Source: Rhinopomastus cyanomelas (lineage: Eukaryota; Chordata; Aves; Bucerotiformes; Rhinopomastidae). From it: a DNA stretch of 64,000 nucleotides. A program made the translations under genes and the position numbers. The notes below the pieces were generated by a model. It worked only from the letters and a program-made list of their open reading frames with translations, made no database searches and had not been told where the DNA came from. Below are positions 33,671-44,014 of this stretch, one piece after another (the stretch's first letter is position 1; each line of letters begins with the position of its first letter). The stretch lies in NCBI GenBank assembly GCA_013400115.1, contig VXBP01005581.1, positions 62,001 through 126,000 on the forward strand, in the 5' to 3' direction.

Positions 33671-36600
33671 GTGAGGATCTTTATCGACAGATTTTCCTTT
33701 TTTTTCTTCCCTCCCGTGAATCGTTCCCACCCAGAAAGCAAACCAGTTGTAACCTGCTGCGAGAAGCGCGGCCGTGTGACCCCAAAGCCCGCCGCTGCGC
33801 TCCGCCACCCGCGGCGAGTTGCTCTGCAGTTGTCTCAAGCAAGTTCTCCGTGGTGGTGTGGGGGCTTTTTAACCCGGGGACGTAACGAAAGCGTTCAGGA
33901 GTAGCTGTAACGTTGGCCAGTGCAGCTGACCTTAGTAAATCAAAATAGTAAGTAAGTAGTAAGCTTCCAACAGCCTGCTATTAATTCTTAAAACCTCCTT
34001 GTTCTAAAAGCTAATAGTATTAATACCGTGAAAGAATAACACCAACCACACTGCGCGGTGAGACAGCGTCACTTTGATCGAGCCGCCGCGGAGTTAGAAA
34101 GCCCCAGTTTCACAGCCTTTCTGTACTGGTTTCCCCACTAACTTACTTCACAGCTCAGGGCTTCGTCACAAGATGTCCCAACTGACAGCCAGTCTCAGTA
34201 ACTTCTCTTCCTCCTCAGCCTGCCGTTCAGTCTTGTGTTCATTGGGCCTCCGCGATCCCACACAGCGACTTCCTCTAGTCCTGTTTGTTATGATTTTGCA
34301 TCTGACCCGTGAGAGGTTTGTGACGATGAGCTGTGGTGTCCCAGCCAGCTTCTCTTGCTGCTGCTGGTAAGGGGAAGGCAAATACTGCTCATCCACAGCT
34401 CCCACTGGGAAGCACCACACAGGAGTGGCTGGTGAGGTCCGAGCGGACCCGCGGTTCGCTGGGGGAACACAGACTTCAGAGGCAGAGCATCAGCACCAGC
34501 AGTGTCCAGGCAAGGGTCCCCGGAAGGGTCCGGTGGGGCATTTCGAGCGCCCCAGCCGTGAGGTGTGCCTTAACTTTCTCTTGCCCAAGTGCCAGCTGAA
34601 AGGTTGGGGGTTTATTTCTTCAACTGTTTTTCCAAGCTAAGTGGAGCCCGTTTGCTCTGAGCTTGTGTCAGCCCTGAGAGCGGCTTCTGGCAAGCGACGC
34701 GCTAGCATAGAAGTTTGCCCTCTTCTCGGAAGGTCCCCGCTTAGGCACGAGTAACTGTCTCACACACAAATGCTCTCCTCTTTCTGGACTCATTTCCTTT
34801 TGCTGCTCAAAAACAACCAGCATGCAGAATCCCCCCTACATGTTCATGCATCATCAAGTACCTGCTCAGAGAGAGAGAGAAAGCGTCCGCGCCGAGGGCT
34901 GCTTTCTCTCCAAGTGCCAGAGGGTTTTGCCAAGAAGAACCAGCTGCACTTTGGGCCACGTTGTCTCCCTCCTGCTCCAAGTGGTTGCTCTGTCCCCACA
35001 GCTTTCCGACAGGGTTAGTTACAGTAGCTGTAGTGGATGATGTTTATTTTAAGGGACTCTCACCAGGGGTGAGAGCAGGTCCTCCTGCTCTCCTTACCCG
35101 GGCACCATTGGGACTGCAGCTGCAGGAACCCGTGTTCTGTAGCCAGCCCCAGCCATTTGTCTGGCAACTTGCTTTGCTTCCCTTGTCCGGGGCTACTGCT
35201 GATCCGAACTGCATGAAATGCGGTGAAGTCTCATTTCTCTCCTCGTGTCTTTGCTTTGTGTCTCTGTACCTTTGGTTTGGGCCCTTCTCTTTGTCACCTG
35301 CTGCTGAGTGCGCTGCCGTGGCAAGATGAACTTGCAGCTAGCCAGCCTGACGCGGGGCTTTGTCTCTCGCCGTGACGGCTGCAGTGTGACCTCACATGCC
35401 CTCACGACTCCAGAACTCTCCTGTGGGGCTGCTGCTCACTGAAGCCGTTGGGGCTGTTTTTAGAAAGCTGCTTTCTGAGTGAGGGTTTGGGGTGTGCCCA
35501 CCTCACGGCCCCGTAAGTACCCGAGCAAGTTAGCTGATACCCGAAACACTTGCTAACCCCGATCTGCTCCCCGCGAGTGACTTTGTGCACAAAGGTGTCT
35601 ATTCACCCCCTGCCTGGAGCTCAGGCACCTCCACAACCTGGGGCTGTAATTGTGCACAGATAAAGGAGATTGATTTGACAATAACTTGGCCAAGCTGGGG
35701 CATAAACTAAACCCCTGGAACCGAGCAGCGACTCGTGTTTTCTCGTGGTGACAATTCCTGTGGAGAGACAAAAGATGTTTCCCGTCTTCGTGCCGTGGAA
35801 CGCCGGCAACTGGGATTTCAAAGCACAGGCTGTTATTTTTAGCCTGGGTGGCAGAGTGGTTCCTGTCACAGATCCACTAAATAACCTTCGAGGTTGAGCC
35901 TGCGTGCCCTGAGGCTCACTAGCAAGACCCCTTTGTGGTCTTCAAAGCCAGGTAAAGGCTGCTGAAGACAAGGAAGTGCGTGGTCCGTAGTACGATGGAG
36001 CTCCTGGGAACGTTGCAGACCTGTTGTAGCTAAGACAAGAGTTCAGCTGCAGGCTTTGCTCCGGCCGTCAGCCGCTCGGCTGCCCTGCCCACATCAGGAC
36101 GTGACGTTCCGAGCATTTCCCCAGCCCGTGGCACAGACAGAACACACCAAGAGTTCTGCACCTGAGGCCACGGTCATCCAGCACTTGGAGCCTGGAGTCA
36201 GGTGCCACATGCCCACCTCTGTTTGGTTCTGCTCTAGGACTTCCTCCTCCCTCCTGCCTTTTTCTGATGGGCTTAGAAAGGCTTCAGAAGAAAAACCACC
36301 CAGTCTCTGCCCCTTGGTTGCTCACATTTATTTCCTTACATGGAAAAGTTAGTTGCATTTTCACAAAAGCTGTTAACCAACCGATTTCAGACAGTTTTCC
36401 TCCTTGGGGCTTTGCATATTTACTATGAAGTCCTGAGACTGGAAGGTCCAGGAGAACGTTTTGGTGATCGGTCTTTGCCTACGATCAGTATATATATCAA
36501 CTGTAGCTCTCTCTCAGCTCTGCATGGCCCTTGGGACTGCTGCTGTTAAAACTAGACGTGCTCAGACGATGCACAACAGTATTTTTCTCAAAAGGTGGAT

Positions 36601-37462
36601 GTGAAGAATCCACTGCCTTTAATTTTACTGCTAAACAGCATAATTTGAATTAAAATTCTATAGAGGTGAAAACTAGAAGGCTTGTAGAGGTGTCATTGGA
36701 GAATCAGCAGGATGACTTAGGTGTAAAGTGAAGCAGACACGTGGAGTGAGACTGCAGGTAGTGAAACCTTCATGCTTTCGGGAGGCAGTACCCGCACTGA
36801 GAGGCTGACGCAGAGCCCTTGTGTGGTTCTCGAGACTCCAGACAGTCCCAGCTGCCCGTTAGTTCTGTCTGCAGTAACACCCCCAGGAGCTGAAGGGACA
36901 CCCCATCGCACCAGCTGCATTTATTCACGACTGGAAGCTGCTTTATGCATTCAGATCCCTTTCCAGGGGCCACCAGAACAAACCCATGGTTTTCTGGAGG
37001 GCTGCGAATACTGTTGTCTGTGGTAGCGACAGGTAACTGGCAGTAAAGGGCGAGTGGGTGTGGTTATTGATCGCTGTCGCACGTCAGGAAGCCGCAGCAG
37101 CTATTTAGGACTTCCTTGCCACCCCCATTAATACTTTATTCCTCTTACATGTGATTAGCTGCTACTTAAAGGCTCTCTGTTCTCTGAAGTGTCCCAGCTG
37201 CAGTCATCTCTGTTTCACGTAGACCTCTGCACCCGAAACCTCGTAGCTAGTGTGTTCGGAGGAGCTGCAGCTAGCCAGCGGCTCCCTTGTTAGCGTCGGT
37301 TGGAGGCCATGCGCTCACCTTTCTGTGATTCTTTATTTCCACATCTATATCGGGCTGTAGACCTCTATGGCCGCATAGAGGGGGCTCTATGCAGAGAGAT
37401 ATAGATGCGGTGGCGGGCGCGCGTTCTAAGGCAAATCTGTTTCTGTTCTGCATACCCTACAG
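33671..37462 (+). other. CAMK2D: CAMK2D intron 14
   Basis: A 3.8-kb intron without CR1 copies, unusual for an intron of this size here. It has several GC-rich stretches (33.74-33.9, 34.4-34.6 kb). The notable element is the nested inverted repeat at 37342-37407, just before exon 15. Open frames here are short and overlapping, with no recognisable product. Confidence 0.82.
37342..37407 (+). promoter_or_regulatory. Nested inverted repeat with two competing hairpins upstream of exon 15
   Basis: Outer arms CATCTATATC (37342-37351) and GATATAGATG (37398-37407) pair perfectly. Inside, a central arm CATAGAG (37374-37380) is complementary both to CTCTATG before it (37363-37369, loop GCCG) and to CTCTATG after it (37385-37391, loop GGGG). 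One flanking C-G pair extends each to 8 bp, so the two hairpins exclude one another. The block ends 55 bases before exon 15. In the pre-mRNA it could act as a structural splicing element; that role is inference. Confidence 0.6.
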
Positions 37463-37522
37463 ATAAACAACAAAACCAACGTGGTAACCAGCCCCAAGGA
37501 AAATATTCCTACCCCAGCGCTG
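37463..37522 (+). CDS. CAMK2D: CAMK2D exon 15, delta-A linker cassette
   Basis: This 60-bp in-frame exon lies between 'ccctacag' and 'gtatac' and encodes [20 protein letters not shown]. Mammalian delta-A has [20 protein letters not shown] as I recall, so only one residue (A to T) differs. In mammals this exon, together with exon 16, defines the delta-A isoform of brain and heart. The donor (CTG|gtatac) departs from consensus at +4 to +6, in keeping with regulated inclusion. Confidence 0.95.
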
Positions 37523-37799
37523 GTATACCTGGACTCTTCCTTCTCGTGCTGCCTCGGCGTTTCTGGCTGTCTCCTGTTTGTCCTCCTTGGGGTTTGGGTT
37601 CTGTTGTGGTTTTGTTTGTGGCTCTCCCACGCATCGACCGGGTTCGCCTCCTGAGCAGAACCCTTCCCTGTTCGAGTGGTGCTCTCTTGTGTTTTGGCGA
37701 GGAGGCCCGTCAGAGCGTGTCGGACTAACCGAGAGCGTCCCGCGGGAGCTGGACGCCATCGGGCCGCAGCGCGCGCGTGGCTGGCGCTGGACTTCTGTT

Positions 37800-37805
37800 T
37801 GCATG
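37800..37805 (+). promoter_or_regulatory. TGCATG, possible RBFOX site downstream of exon 15
   Basis: The hexamer lies 278 bases downstream of the delta-A exon. RBFOX sites downstream of an exon usually favour its inclusion. A single copy could be chance, and conservation was not checked. Confidence 0.3.
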
Positions 37806-38677
37806 CCGTGCCCGACAGCGAGCCGAATGCGCTTGGTGTTGCTCTGTGTCCGCTGTTCTGCTGCTAACCTTCTGCACCCCAAAAAATAACCCCCCAGGCC
37901 AAGCCGCGACTCCTCCGCTGCGTGGCAGCGCGTAAGTACGGATCTCGAGGCCAGCTAGCGGGGTTTTGCCAGGCTGCTGTGATGTAGACCTTATTCTGGT
38001 TGCCAGTCCCTGCCTCCTGGAGCTCAGCAGGACTTCACTGGGGTTCAGAGACCTCTAGCACTAAACATTTTTGCTTGTGTCCCCTCTGGCAGGAGACGTT
38101 ACTCGTCAATGAGCTCTGTTGGGAACGTGGCACTAATGGGATGAGTCTCTCTTGCTTTTATTAGTAGCCCCTGTTTCACAAGCCACAAGCTCCCAAGTGC
38201 AGATGCCGGTGCAAACCCTAATCGGTCACTTACTGTTGCCCTAATTTTGTGGATTATTGATTCAGAGGCCACAGAGACCTTTGAAATTGTGGGCAGTTCA
38301 CACCTGTGGGATGTTTCCTCTGGACTATTTTGGAGCTGGTGGCACTGAGACATCTGTCGCTCGCAGTTCCTTCTTGCCACCACGGCAAGCATCAATTTAG
38401 CTGCTTTTTTCTGAGGGAAAAGGGGTTGGGGAGTAAAATGACCCAAAGCTCTCAGTCACCTACTGTGGTGCCGCTCTGCCCGGGCAGCGGTTGCTGACGA
38501 TCCTTATCATTTAGTCCTGCTACAAGCAAACATGTTCAATGCCAAGAGATGATGTCTGGCCTTCCTGTTGCTACAGGAAGATGCACAAAGCATTTGGGAC
38601 ACTCCTGTGCAGAGGAGAACCTCTGCAGGTCTCCGGAGCGTCAAAGCCCTGCCTGCCCTGGTCGTGAATAAGGTCTC

Positions 38678-38683
38678 TGCATG
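38678..38683 (+). promoter_or_regulatory. TGCATG, possible RBFOX site upstream of exon 16
   Basis: The hexamer lies 229 bases upstream of exon 16, the other cassette of the delta-A linker. By the usual positional rule it would favour skipping of exon 16. Weak evidence alone. Confidence 0.25.
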
Positions 38684-38911
38684 CTGCTGCTTTAGGCGAG
38701 ACGGGGTGTTTTTGCTGGCTTGCTGTTGAGGAAACGCGTGTCGGAGACATCCAGTGTCACCCTCTGGCAGCAGTTAACCCTCGTGTGAGCTCTTGTCCGT
38801 GTTGGGCGCTTGTGAGCCGCCTCCTCTCGCACTGCCTCACGCTCCTGAGAACGTATTGACCGATGGGAACTCTCTTCTTTTGTTTTCTCTCTTTGTTCTG
38901 TTCTCGCTCAG

Positions 38912-38953
38912 GAGCCCCAAACTACAGTAATCCACAACCCTGATGGAAATAAG
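38912..38953 (+). CDS. CAMK2D: CAMK2D exon 16, linker cassette
   Basis: This 42-bp in-frame exon lies between 'ctcgctcag' and 'gtattc' and encodes EPQTTVIHNPDGNK, identical to the mammalian exon as I recall it. It is used with exon 15 in delta-A and on its own after exon 13 in the delta-9 form. The related beta and gamma linkers also contain an EPQTTV.HN motif, showing that this cassette predates the paralogue split. Confidence 0.96.
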
Positions 38954-39460
38954 GTATTCAGAAAGAATCAGCTCCATCTTGCTTGTCCACCCCAAACATT
39001 TCATCCACAGAAACGGGGCCCTTCCAGGGCTCTCTCGAGGAAGAGCTCATCCCCGCATTTGTCATGCGAGTGTCTCGAGCCTGTTCTCATCTGTGTCCAT
39101 CCCCTTCATGCGTCCTGCTGATTGTGGAGCTCCTGAAGCTCACGGGGGAGTCAGTAGCAGTTAGAGCCCCGTGCAGCCGGGCTCGGGGAGCACCGTGTCT
39201 GTCTTGTTCCAGCCATCTTAAGTCAAACCAAAGAGCGCTGCTCTCGGAGCGTGCTGAGATGGTACCGACGAGCTGCGCGTGCAGCCGTCACCTCAGATAC
39301 AGATGTGCTTTAGGTCGATCCCATCTGCTCAGCACGCAGATACACCGTGCCATGCTGGAGCTCTTACATGGTGCTGTGGTTTCCTTCCATAACATCGCTG
39401 AGCAGTTCCCCAAACCACTGTTAACATTTCAAGTGATCCAAGAGGTCCTTTGGTTTATTT

Positions 39461-39484
39461 GTGTGTGTGTGTGTATGTGTGTGT
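39461..39484. repeat. (GT)n microsatellite
   Basis: Twelve near-perfect GT units with one interruption (GTAT). Confidence 0.9.
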
Positions 39485-40360
39485 TTTCTTCACACTCCTG
39501 TCTTCCTCCTGCGTGCTGTGACGTTTGCGTTTGGCAGCCGACTCCTCCAGCGTGTCTCGTCCTGTTCTTTCCATGCATGGACTTGAGCAGGGCCGGGAGG
39601 TGCCACCATTTCCGTATAACACGTACCCCTAGGTTTTCTGGAAAGAGTGTCCTCTTCAGCCAGAGCTTTCACTGTGTTGACTTAAAGCCTTGACATCTCA
39701 TTCACCTGGCCTTGACTGCTGTTCATCCAAGAAGGATTGGGTGTTGAGTGATGAATCAGTGCATGCGGACCCTTCTGAAGCATGAACGTGCCAGCGGGGG
39801 GGTGTGTTGCTGTCGTGCCCCCCGCTCCTCTCCGTACCTCGCGTCTGTCGAATGCTGAGCTCTTGATACTTCTGCAGCGCCCCCCGCCCCGAGCCGGAAC
39901 CTGCAGGCAGAGAGCCCCCCGTGTTTGGCCATGAGTCTCATCTCTGTCACTGATGTCCACTAGAGACCAGAGAACCCAGATCAAACACTGGCCTGACTAC
40001 ATCTACTTGACTTTATTAGACAGTCCCGGCAGCTAAGACGCTCGAAGGCGCAAACCCCTTAATGTGGACAGTTACCCCTCGGCTGGTCGGAAGGGCTGGC
40101 CTGCGTAGCTTGGCCACTGGAGTGGATGCTTCAGTGTGACGGGCTACGGCGGCGGCGTGAGCTTGTGCATGGTGTTCACGACTCGCTGGGGCAGGGCTGG
40201 GGTCACTCATCTCCCTTACCCAACGCCGTAGGTGGCAGAGCATGTTACGGCTGTGCCGAGCGACACGTCTAACACCAGCCAGCTCAGGAAGAGCATGGGG
40301 ACTCTTGTGGTTCGTGTTTGTGTGCAAATGAGTTCCTGTGGTTCTGTGGATGCACATCTG

Positions 40361-40390
40361 TTTGGTTTGGTTTGGTTTGGTTTGGGGGGG
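40361..40390. repeat. (TTTGG)n short tandem repeat ending in a G run
   Basis: Five TTTGG units followed by a run of G. A pentanucleotide repeat, probably variable in length between individuals. Confidence 0.9.
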
Positions 40391-40794
40391 TTCCTAAGGT
40401 CTCAGTAATGCACTGACCGTCTTCAGCGGTCCTTGGGCTCAGCCTTGGCCGGACACAGAAAATGGGGGGCCCTGTCAAATCCACCTTTGATCATTTCATT
40501 GTAAAATCCTTCTGAGAGTTAAATACCAGCCCTGGCTTCTGTCAGGTGGACTAGTTAATCCTTTTTGCTGTCAAACTGTGAATCAAACAAATACATTGAT
40601 GTCGATTCTACTTTTAAAGACGTTCAGAAGGAAAGAAACCAATTTGAAAACTTCTCAGCTTTCTGAAGCGATTAGATCTGACAGTGCCCTGCTGAGTTTG
40701 CCTGTCGTATCTCATGGGTTTGGGAACCCATGAAAGACCAAGAGATGCTGTCGCTTGCCTTTTTAACAGCGTGGAAGCTGTCTGATAGAGGAGT

Positions 40795-40995
40795 CATTCC
40801 TTCTTCACAGTGAGGGTGACAGAACCCTGGAAGGGGCTGCCCAGGGTGGGTTGTGGAGTCTCCTTCTCTGGAGACATTTAAAACCTGCCTGGATGTAGCC
40901 CTGTGCGACTTGATCCAGGGGATCCTGCTGTGGCAGGGGGACTGGACTGGATGATCTTTCAAGGTCCCTTCCAATCCCTCATGTTCCATGATTCC
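40795..40995 (+). mobile_element. CR1 LINE fragment
   Basis: Begins in the 'ttccttcttcacagtgagggtgacagaaccctgg' block and ends 'ggactggatgatctttcaaggtcccttccaatccctcatgttccatgatt'. 5' truncated; few substitutions relative to the other copies of the same subfamily. Confidence 0.92.
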
Positions 40996-41576
40996 TCCCA
41001 CAACTGGTTGTGCTACTACTACAAAGACAGCTCCGTTTGTCAAAGTCATCTAATCATCAGCCCTCCGTCTCCTTCCAAAAACATCATACAACCAGTACAA
41101 AACCGACAGAATCTGACCCAGCGTCCTTCAGGTCACTGTTGTAGTCCACAGTGCGTCCATCGTACAAGCGGAGATGCGGCTGGAAGTTGTAGCAGGTGTA
41201 GGCAGAAGTTGGAAGGGAATGACTGACTCCAGCGGCAGGGTTAAAAGGGCAAGCGCTCCGGCACAGCCGGGGGAGCGCACATAGCACTGCTGATGGACGT
41301 TCAGGACATGCCAAGCAGTCAGTGTCTCCCTTGCATTCCTGTGAAGCAAAAGCAGCAGGAGGTACCTTGCTCTCCCCTGCTGTTGAGACCGGCCGGTGTC
41401 TGAAGGTGGTTTCAGGTGGACGTGCGGTAACCGGTGTGTGCCCACTCGTTTGCGAATGACATTCCACCCCGCTTTGAGGCTTTGCATGATGTCTGCAACT
41501 AACTGTCGTCCCCCGGCACGTAAATAGACCGCGGCTTGGTTTGTGCATCCATCCCACTTGTATTTGCTCTCAACAG

Positions 41577-41625
41577 GAATCCACGGAGAGTTCCAACACG
41601 ACCATCGAAGACGAGGACGTGAAAG
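41577..41625 (+). CDS. CAMK2D: CAMK2D exon 17 (linker to hub junction)
   Basis: This 49-bp exon lies between 'ctcaacag' and 'gtacga'. It reads ESTESSNTTIEDEDVK and one base of the next Ala. This acidic segment, shared by all CaMKII isoforms in similar form, joins the variable linker to the hub domain. It begins in phase 0, which lets it follow exon 13, 14, 15 or 16 in any splice form. Confidence 0.97.
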
Positions 41626-42179
41626 GTACGATTCCGAGCGGGAAGCGTTTGGAGGAGCGGTTCCACGGGTGCTCTGCCGGTAGTTTCATCCCGGTCATTA
41701 ACTGCAGAAACTCCCAGTGAATCTCTTGGGAGTTAAGAACATCTCTTCCCTATTTTCTTGCTGTTCTGTGTTATTTCAGACATGTTTCAGACGTAGCAGT
41801 GATTTTCCCTTTCTCAAGACACCATTCACAGTGATGTTTTGGGGTGAAGACCCTAAAGTTACTGCTTATTAGGAGAGATGCTAGCTCTGAGAATAATAGT
41901 AGTAGATGAAACGAGTAGGTCAGTGCTTTGCAGCTCCTGCGTAGTTGACGTACTTTGAGCTTGTGTGTGTGGCTTTGAGTTTGCTGTTTCTGTGCCACCA
42001 TTTGAATTGTTTCAGGTTTTATTCTCTTCTGTTCAGATGCCAGTGTTTTTCCATGTTTCTTCTTTTGTTCTGTCCAGATGCTGTTTTGATCTTTTATTAT
42101 TTAGAAAACTAAAGTCAACACTTTTAGTGTCAAGACTTTTAGAATGTCACAGGTACTGGATTGGGTTTGGTCCTCTCTG

Positions 42180-42268
42180 AGACTGGATGTGGCCCTTAGT
42201 GCTGTGGTCTGGCTGATGTGATGTTAGGTCACGGGCTGAGCCTGGTGATCTTTGGGTTCTTTCCCACG
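42180..42268 (+). mobile_element. Probable old CR1 remnant
   Basis: The sequence 'gactggatgtggcccttagtgctgtggtctgg..gatgttaggtcacgg..gagcctggtgatctttgggttctttccca' follows the order of CR1 3' blocks but is badly worn. Tentative. Confidence 0.5.
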
Positions 42269-43594
42269 ACGCTACTCGTGCTTTTGTGTGCTAATGCAAA
42301 AGGGGTTTGTTGTGAAAGGATGTCGTGAGGGTCACGTATCTCCTGTTCACCAAACATTTGGGTTTCAGCCTCAAAGAGCAGCATCACACGTGCGTGCAGG
42401 ACACAGGCCAGAGGTGACAGTGGAGGTAAAACACAAAGAATGGGAAAGAAAATTCGTAGTGAACTGCTGTGCTGTGGGGTTTGCTCTCTGTTGGAAGTTG
42501 TGTAGTGCCCAGAACAGAAAAGAGGGTCTTGCAGTGCTCCCAGGTGCTTGTTGTGTCCTTTGCTGTAGCTTGGGGACCCTTGTGAAATGTTGAACAGGTG
42601 AGGTTTTCTGTCACTCGTAGGTTCCTGACCTGTTGCTGCCTAATAGTGATGCAGAGGGCGTAAAGGGGGAAGCTGGTGCGAGGAGTTGAGGAGTGTTGAG
42701 CACTTTCAGGGGCTGAGGAGACAGGAGCTGAAGCACATTTACCGTGCTTGAAGGAGGCAGCGTTATGGACTGGTTGCAAGCTTGCTTGTTTTCCTCCTTT
42801 CAGCATTCCTCTTCCAGTCTTCCCACTGGAGGTTGCTTTTCCAATTGTATTATTAGAAATTCAGCAGCAGCCCTGGGCTCTAATTTCCAGGCTGGTGCAG
42901 GGAATAGGCAGTCCCTGACACCGGTTACAAGCTCAGACATTGTGCTCAGCAAAGTATCTAGAGAAAATACTTCCCCTCCACACCAGGCTGGAGTTCTGAG
43001 CGTGACAACAGCGAGAAAGCTCTGCTCAGATCAGGAGCTGCTTGAAGCTGAAGGTGCTGGCAGGAACAGAAGGGTTCAGAGCCAACAGAGAGACTCTCTG
43101 ATGACCAGCCGTCGGAGCTCTTACGCAGGCGCTGAACGTGGTGGCGTCACCGGAGCTGAGATCTAGGAGGAACGTTTCTCACCTCACGATAAAGGCCCTT
43201 AAACCTCTGCAGCAGGTGTTTTTCCTCTTTCTGTTCGTTTCTCTCTTCAAGTTGTGTGGGTCTGTGTGGGATACAGCAGCTCCACCCCAGTGTGGGAGCA
43301 CGTGCGTGTCCGTACAGAGCGTTACAACTGCCAGCTCATGAAGGAGAGGCAGCGATGAAAACACCAGCGGTGCTGGCTTCAGTCAGCTACCACAACTGTG
43401 CTTTTGGGAAACGACTCTTAGCTCGTATCTGCAGGGGAGTGCATCCAGTATTCTCGCCCTGTCTTCACTTCTGAAGGCAGTGATTTTAGTTTAACACAGT
43501 AAAACCTGGATTTTCACTTGTTAGTTGTTGAGAATCTTCATGTCTCTTGCTTTGTCTTGAGTATTTGCACATGAACATCTTTTAGGTTTGGAGT

Positions 43595-43735
43595 TTGGAC
43601 TGGGCTGCCCAGGGTGGTGGTTGAGTCCGCATCCCTGGGTGAGTTTAACAGGTGCTTGGATGTAGTGCTGGGGGATCTGGTTTAGGGGTGACCTTGTAGA
43701 GCAGGGTTGATGGTTGGACTCAATGCTCCCAAGGG
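43595..43735 (+). mobile_element. CR1 LINE 3' fragment
   Basis: Contains 'gggctgcccagggtggtggttgagtccgcatccctgg', 'gatgtagtgctgggggatctggtttaggggtgacc' and the 3' end 'ggttggactcaatgctcccaagggtcc'. It directly adjoins the shared segment that begins at 43736. Confidence 0.88.
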
Positions 43736-43880
43736 TCCCTCCTAGGAAAATAGGTTTTGCTGCTGTTGTGTACTTTTGCTCTTCACAGGAGGTTCCACAT
43801 CAATCTGAGAAGGACCTTCTTCCCAGTGAGGGTGACAGAGCCCTGAAGGGGCTGACCAGGGTGGTTGTGGAATCTCCTCC
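43736..43880 (+). repeat. Shared junction segment, copy 1
   Basis: About 50 bases of non-CR1 sequence ('ggaaaataggttttgctgctg', 'ttgtgtacttttgct') run straight into a CR1 fragment starting 'cacaggaggttccacatca'. The same junction occurs at 48135-48263 with few differences. Sharing both the truncation point and the flanking sequence indicates duplication of a segment and not two independent CR1 insertions. Confidence 0.8.
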
Positions 43881-44014
43881 TCAGGAGACATTTAAAACCC
43901 TCCTGGATTTGGCCCTGTGCAGCTAGGTCCGGGTGACCTTGCTGTGGCAGGGGATTGGACTAGATGATCTTTCAAGGTCCCTTCCAGTCCCTAAAGTTCT
44001 GTGACTCTGTGGAT
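43789..44014 (+). mobile_element. CR1 LINE fragment
   Basis: From 'aggaggttccacatcaatctgagaagg' to 'gactagatgatctttcaaggtcccttccagtccctaaagttctgtgactctgtgg'. Full 3' end, 5' truncated; fused upstream to the shared non-CR1 segment. Confidence 0.92.

Larger units (their letters stand above)
37523..38911 (+). other. CAMK2D: CAMK2D intron 15
   Basis: A 1.4-kb intron. A CpG-rich stretch at about 37.72-37.83 kb follows exon 15. TGCATG hexamers occur 278 bases after exon 15 and 229 bases before exon 16. No repeat copy or other gene is seen. Confidence 0.83.
38954..41576 (+). other. CAMK2D: CAMK2D intron 16
   Basis: A 2.6-kb intron with a GT repeat (39461-39484), a TTTGG repeat (40361-40390) and a sense CR1 copy (40795-40995). 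Frames of up to 236 codons occur on both strands but show no recognisable protein features. Confidence 0.82.

Noticed and set aside
38983..39693. 236-codon open frame on the plus strand
   Set aside because: It begins just after exon 16 in intron 16 and crosses a GT microsatellite; low-complexity and unrelated to any family I know.
41084..41557. 157-codon minus-strand frame next to exon 17
   Set aside because: Antisense to intron 16, no recognisable domain, and overlapping open frames on the same strand; no support as a gene.
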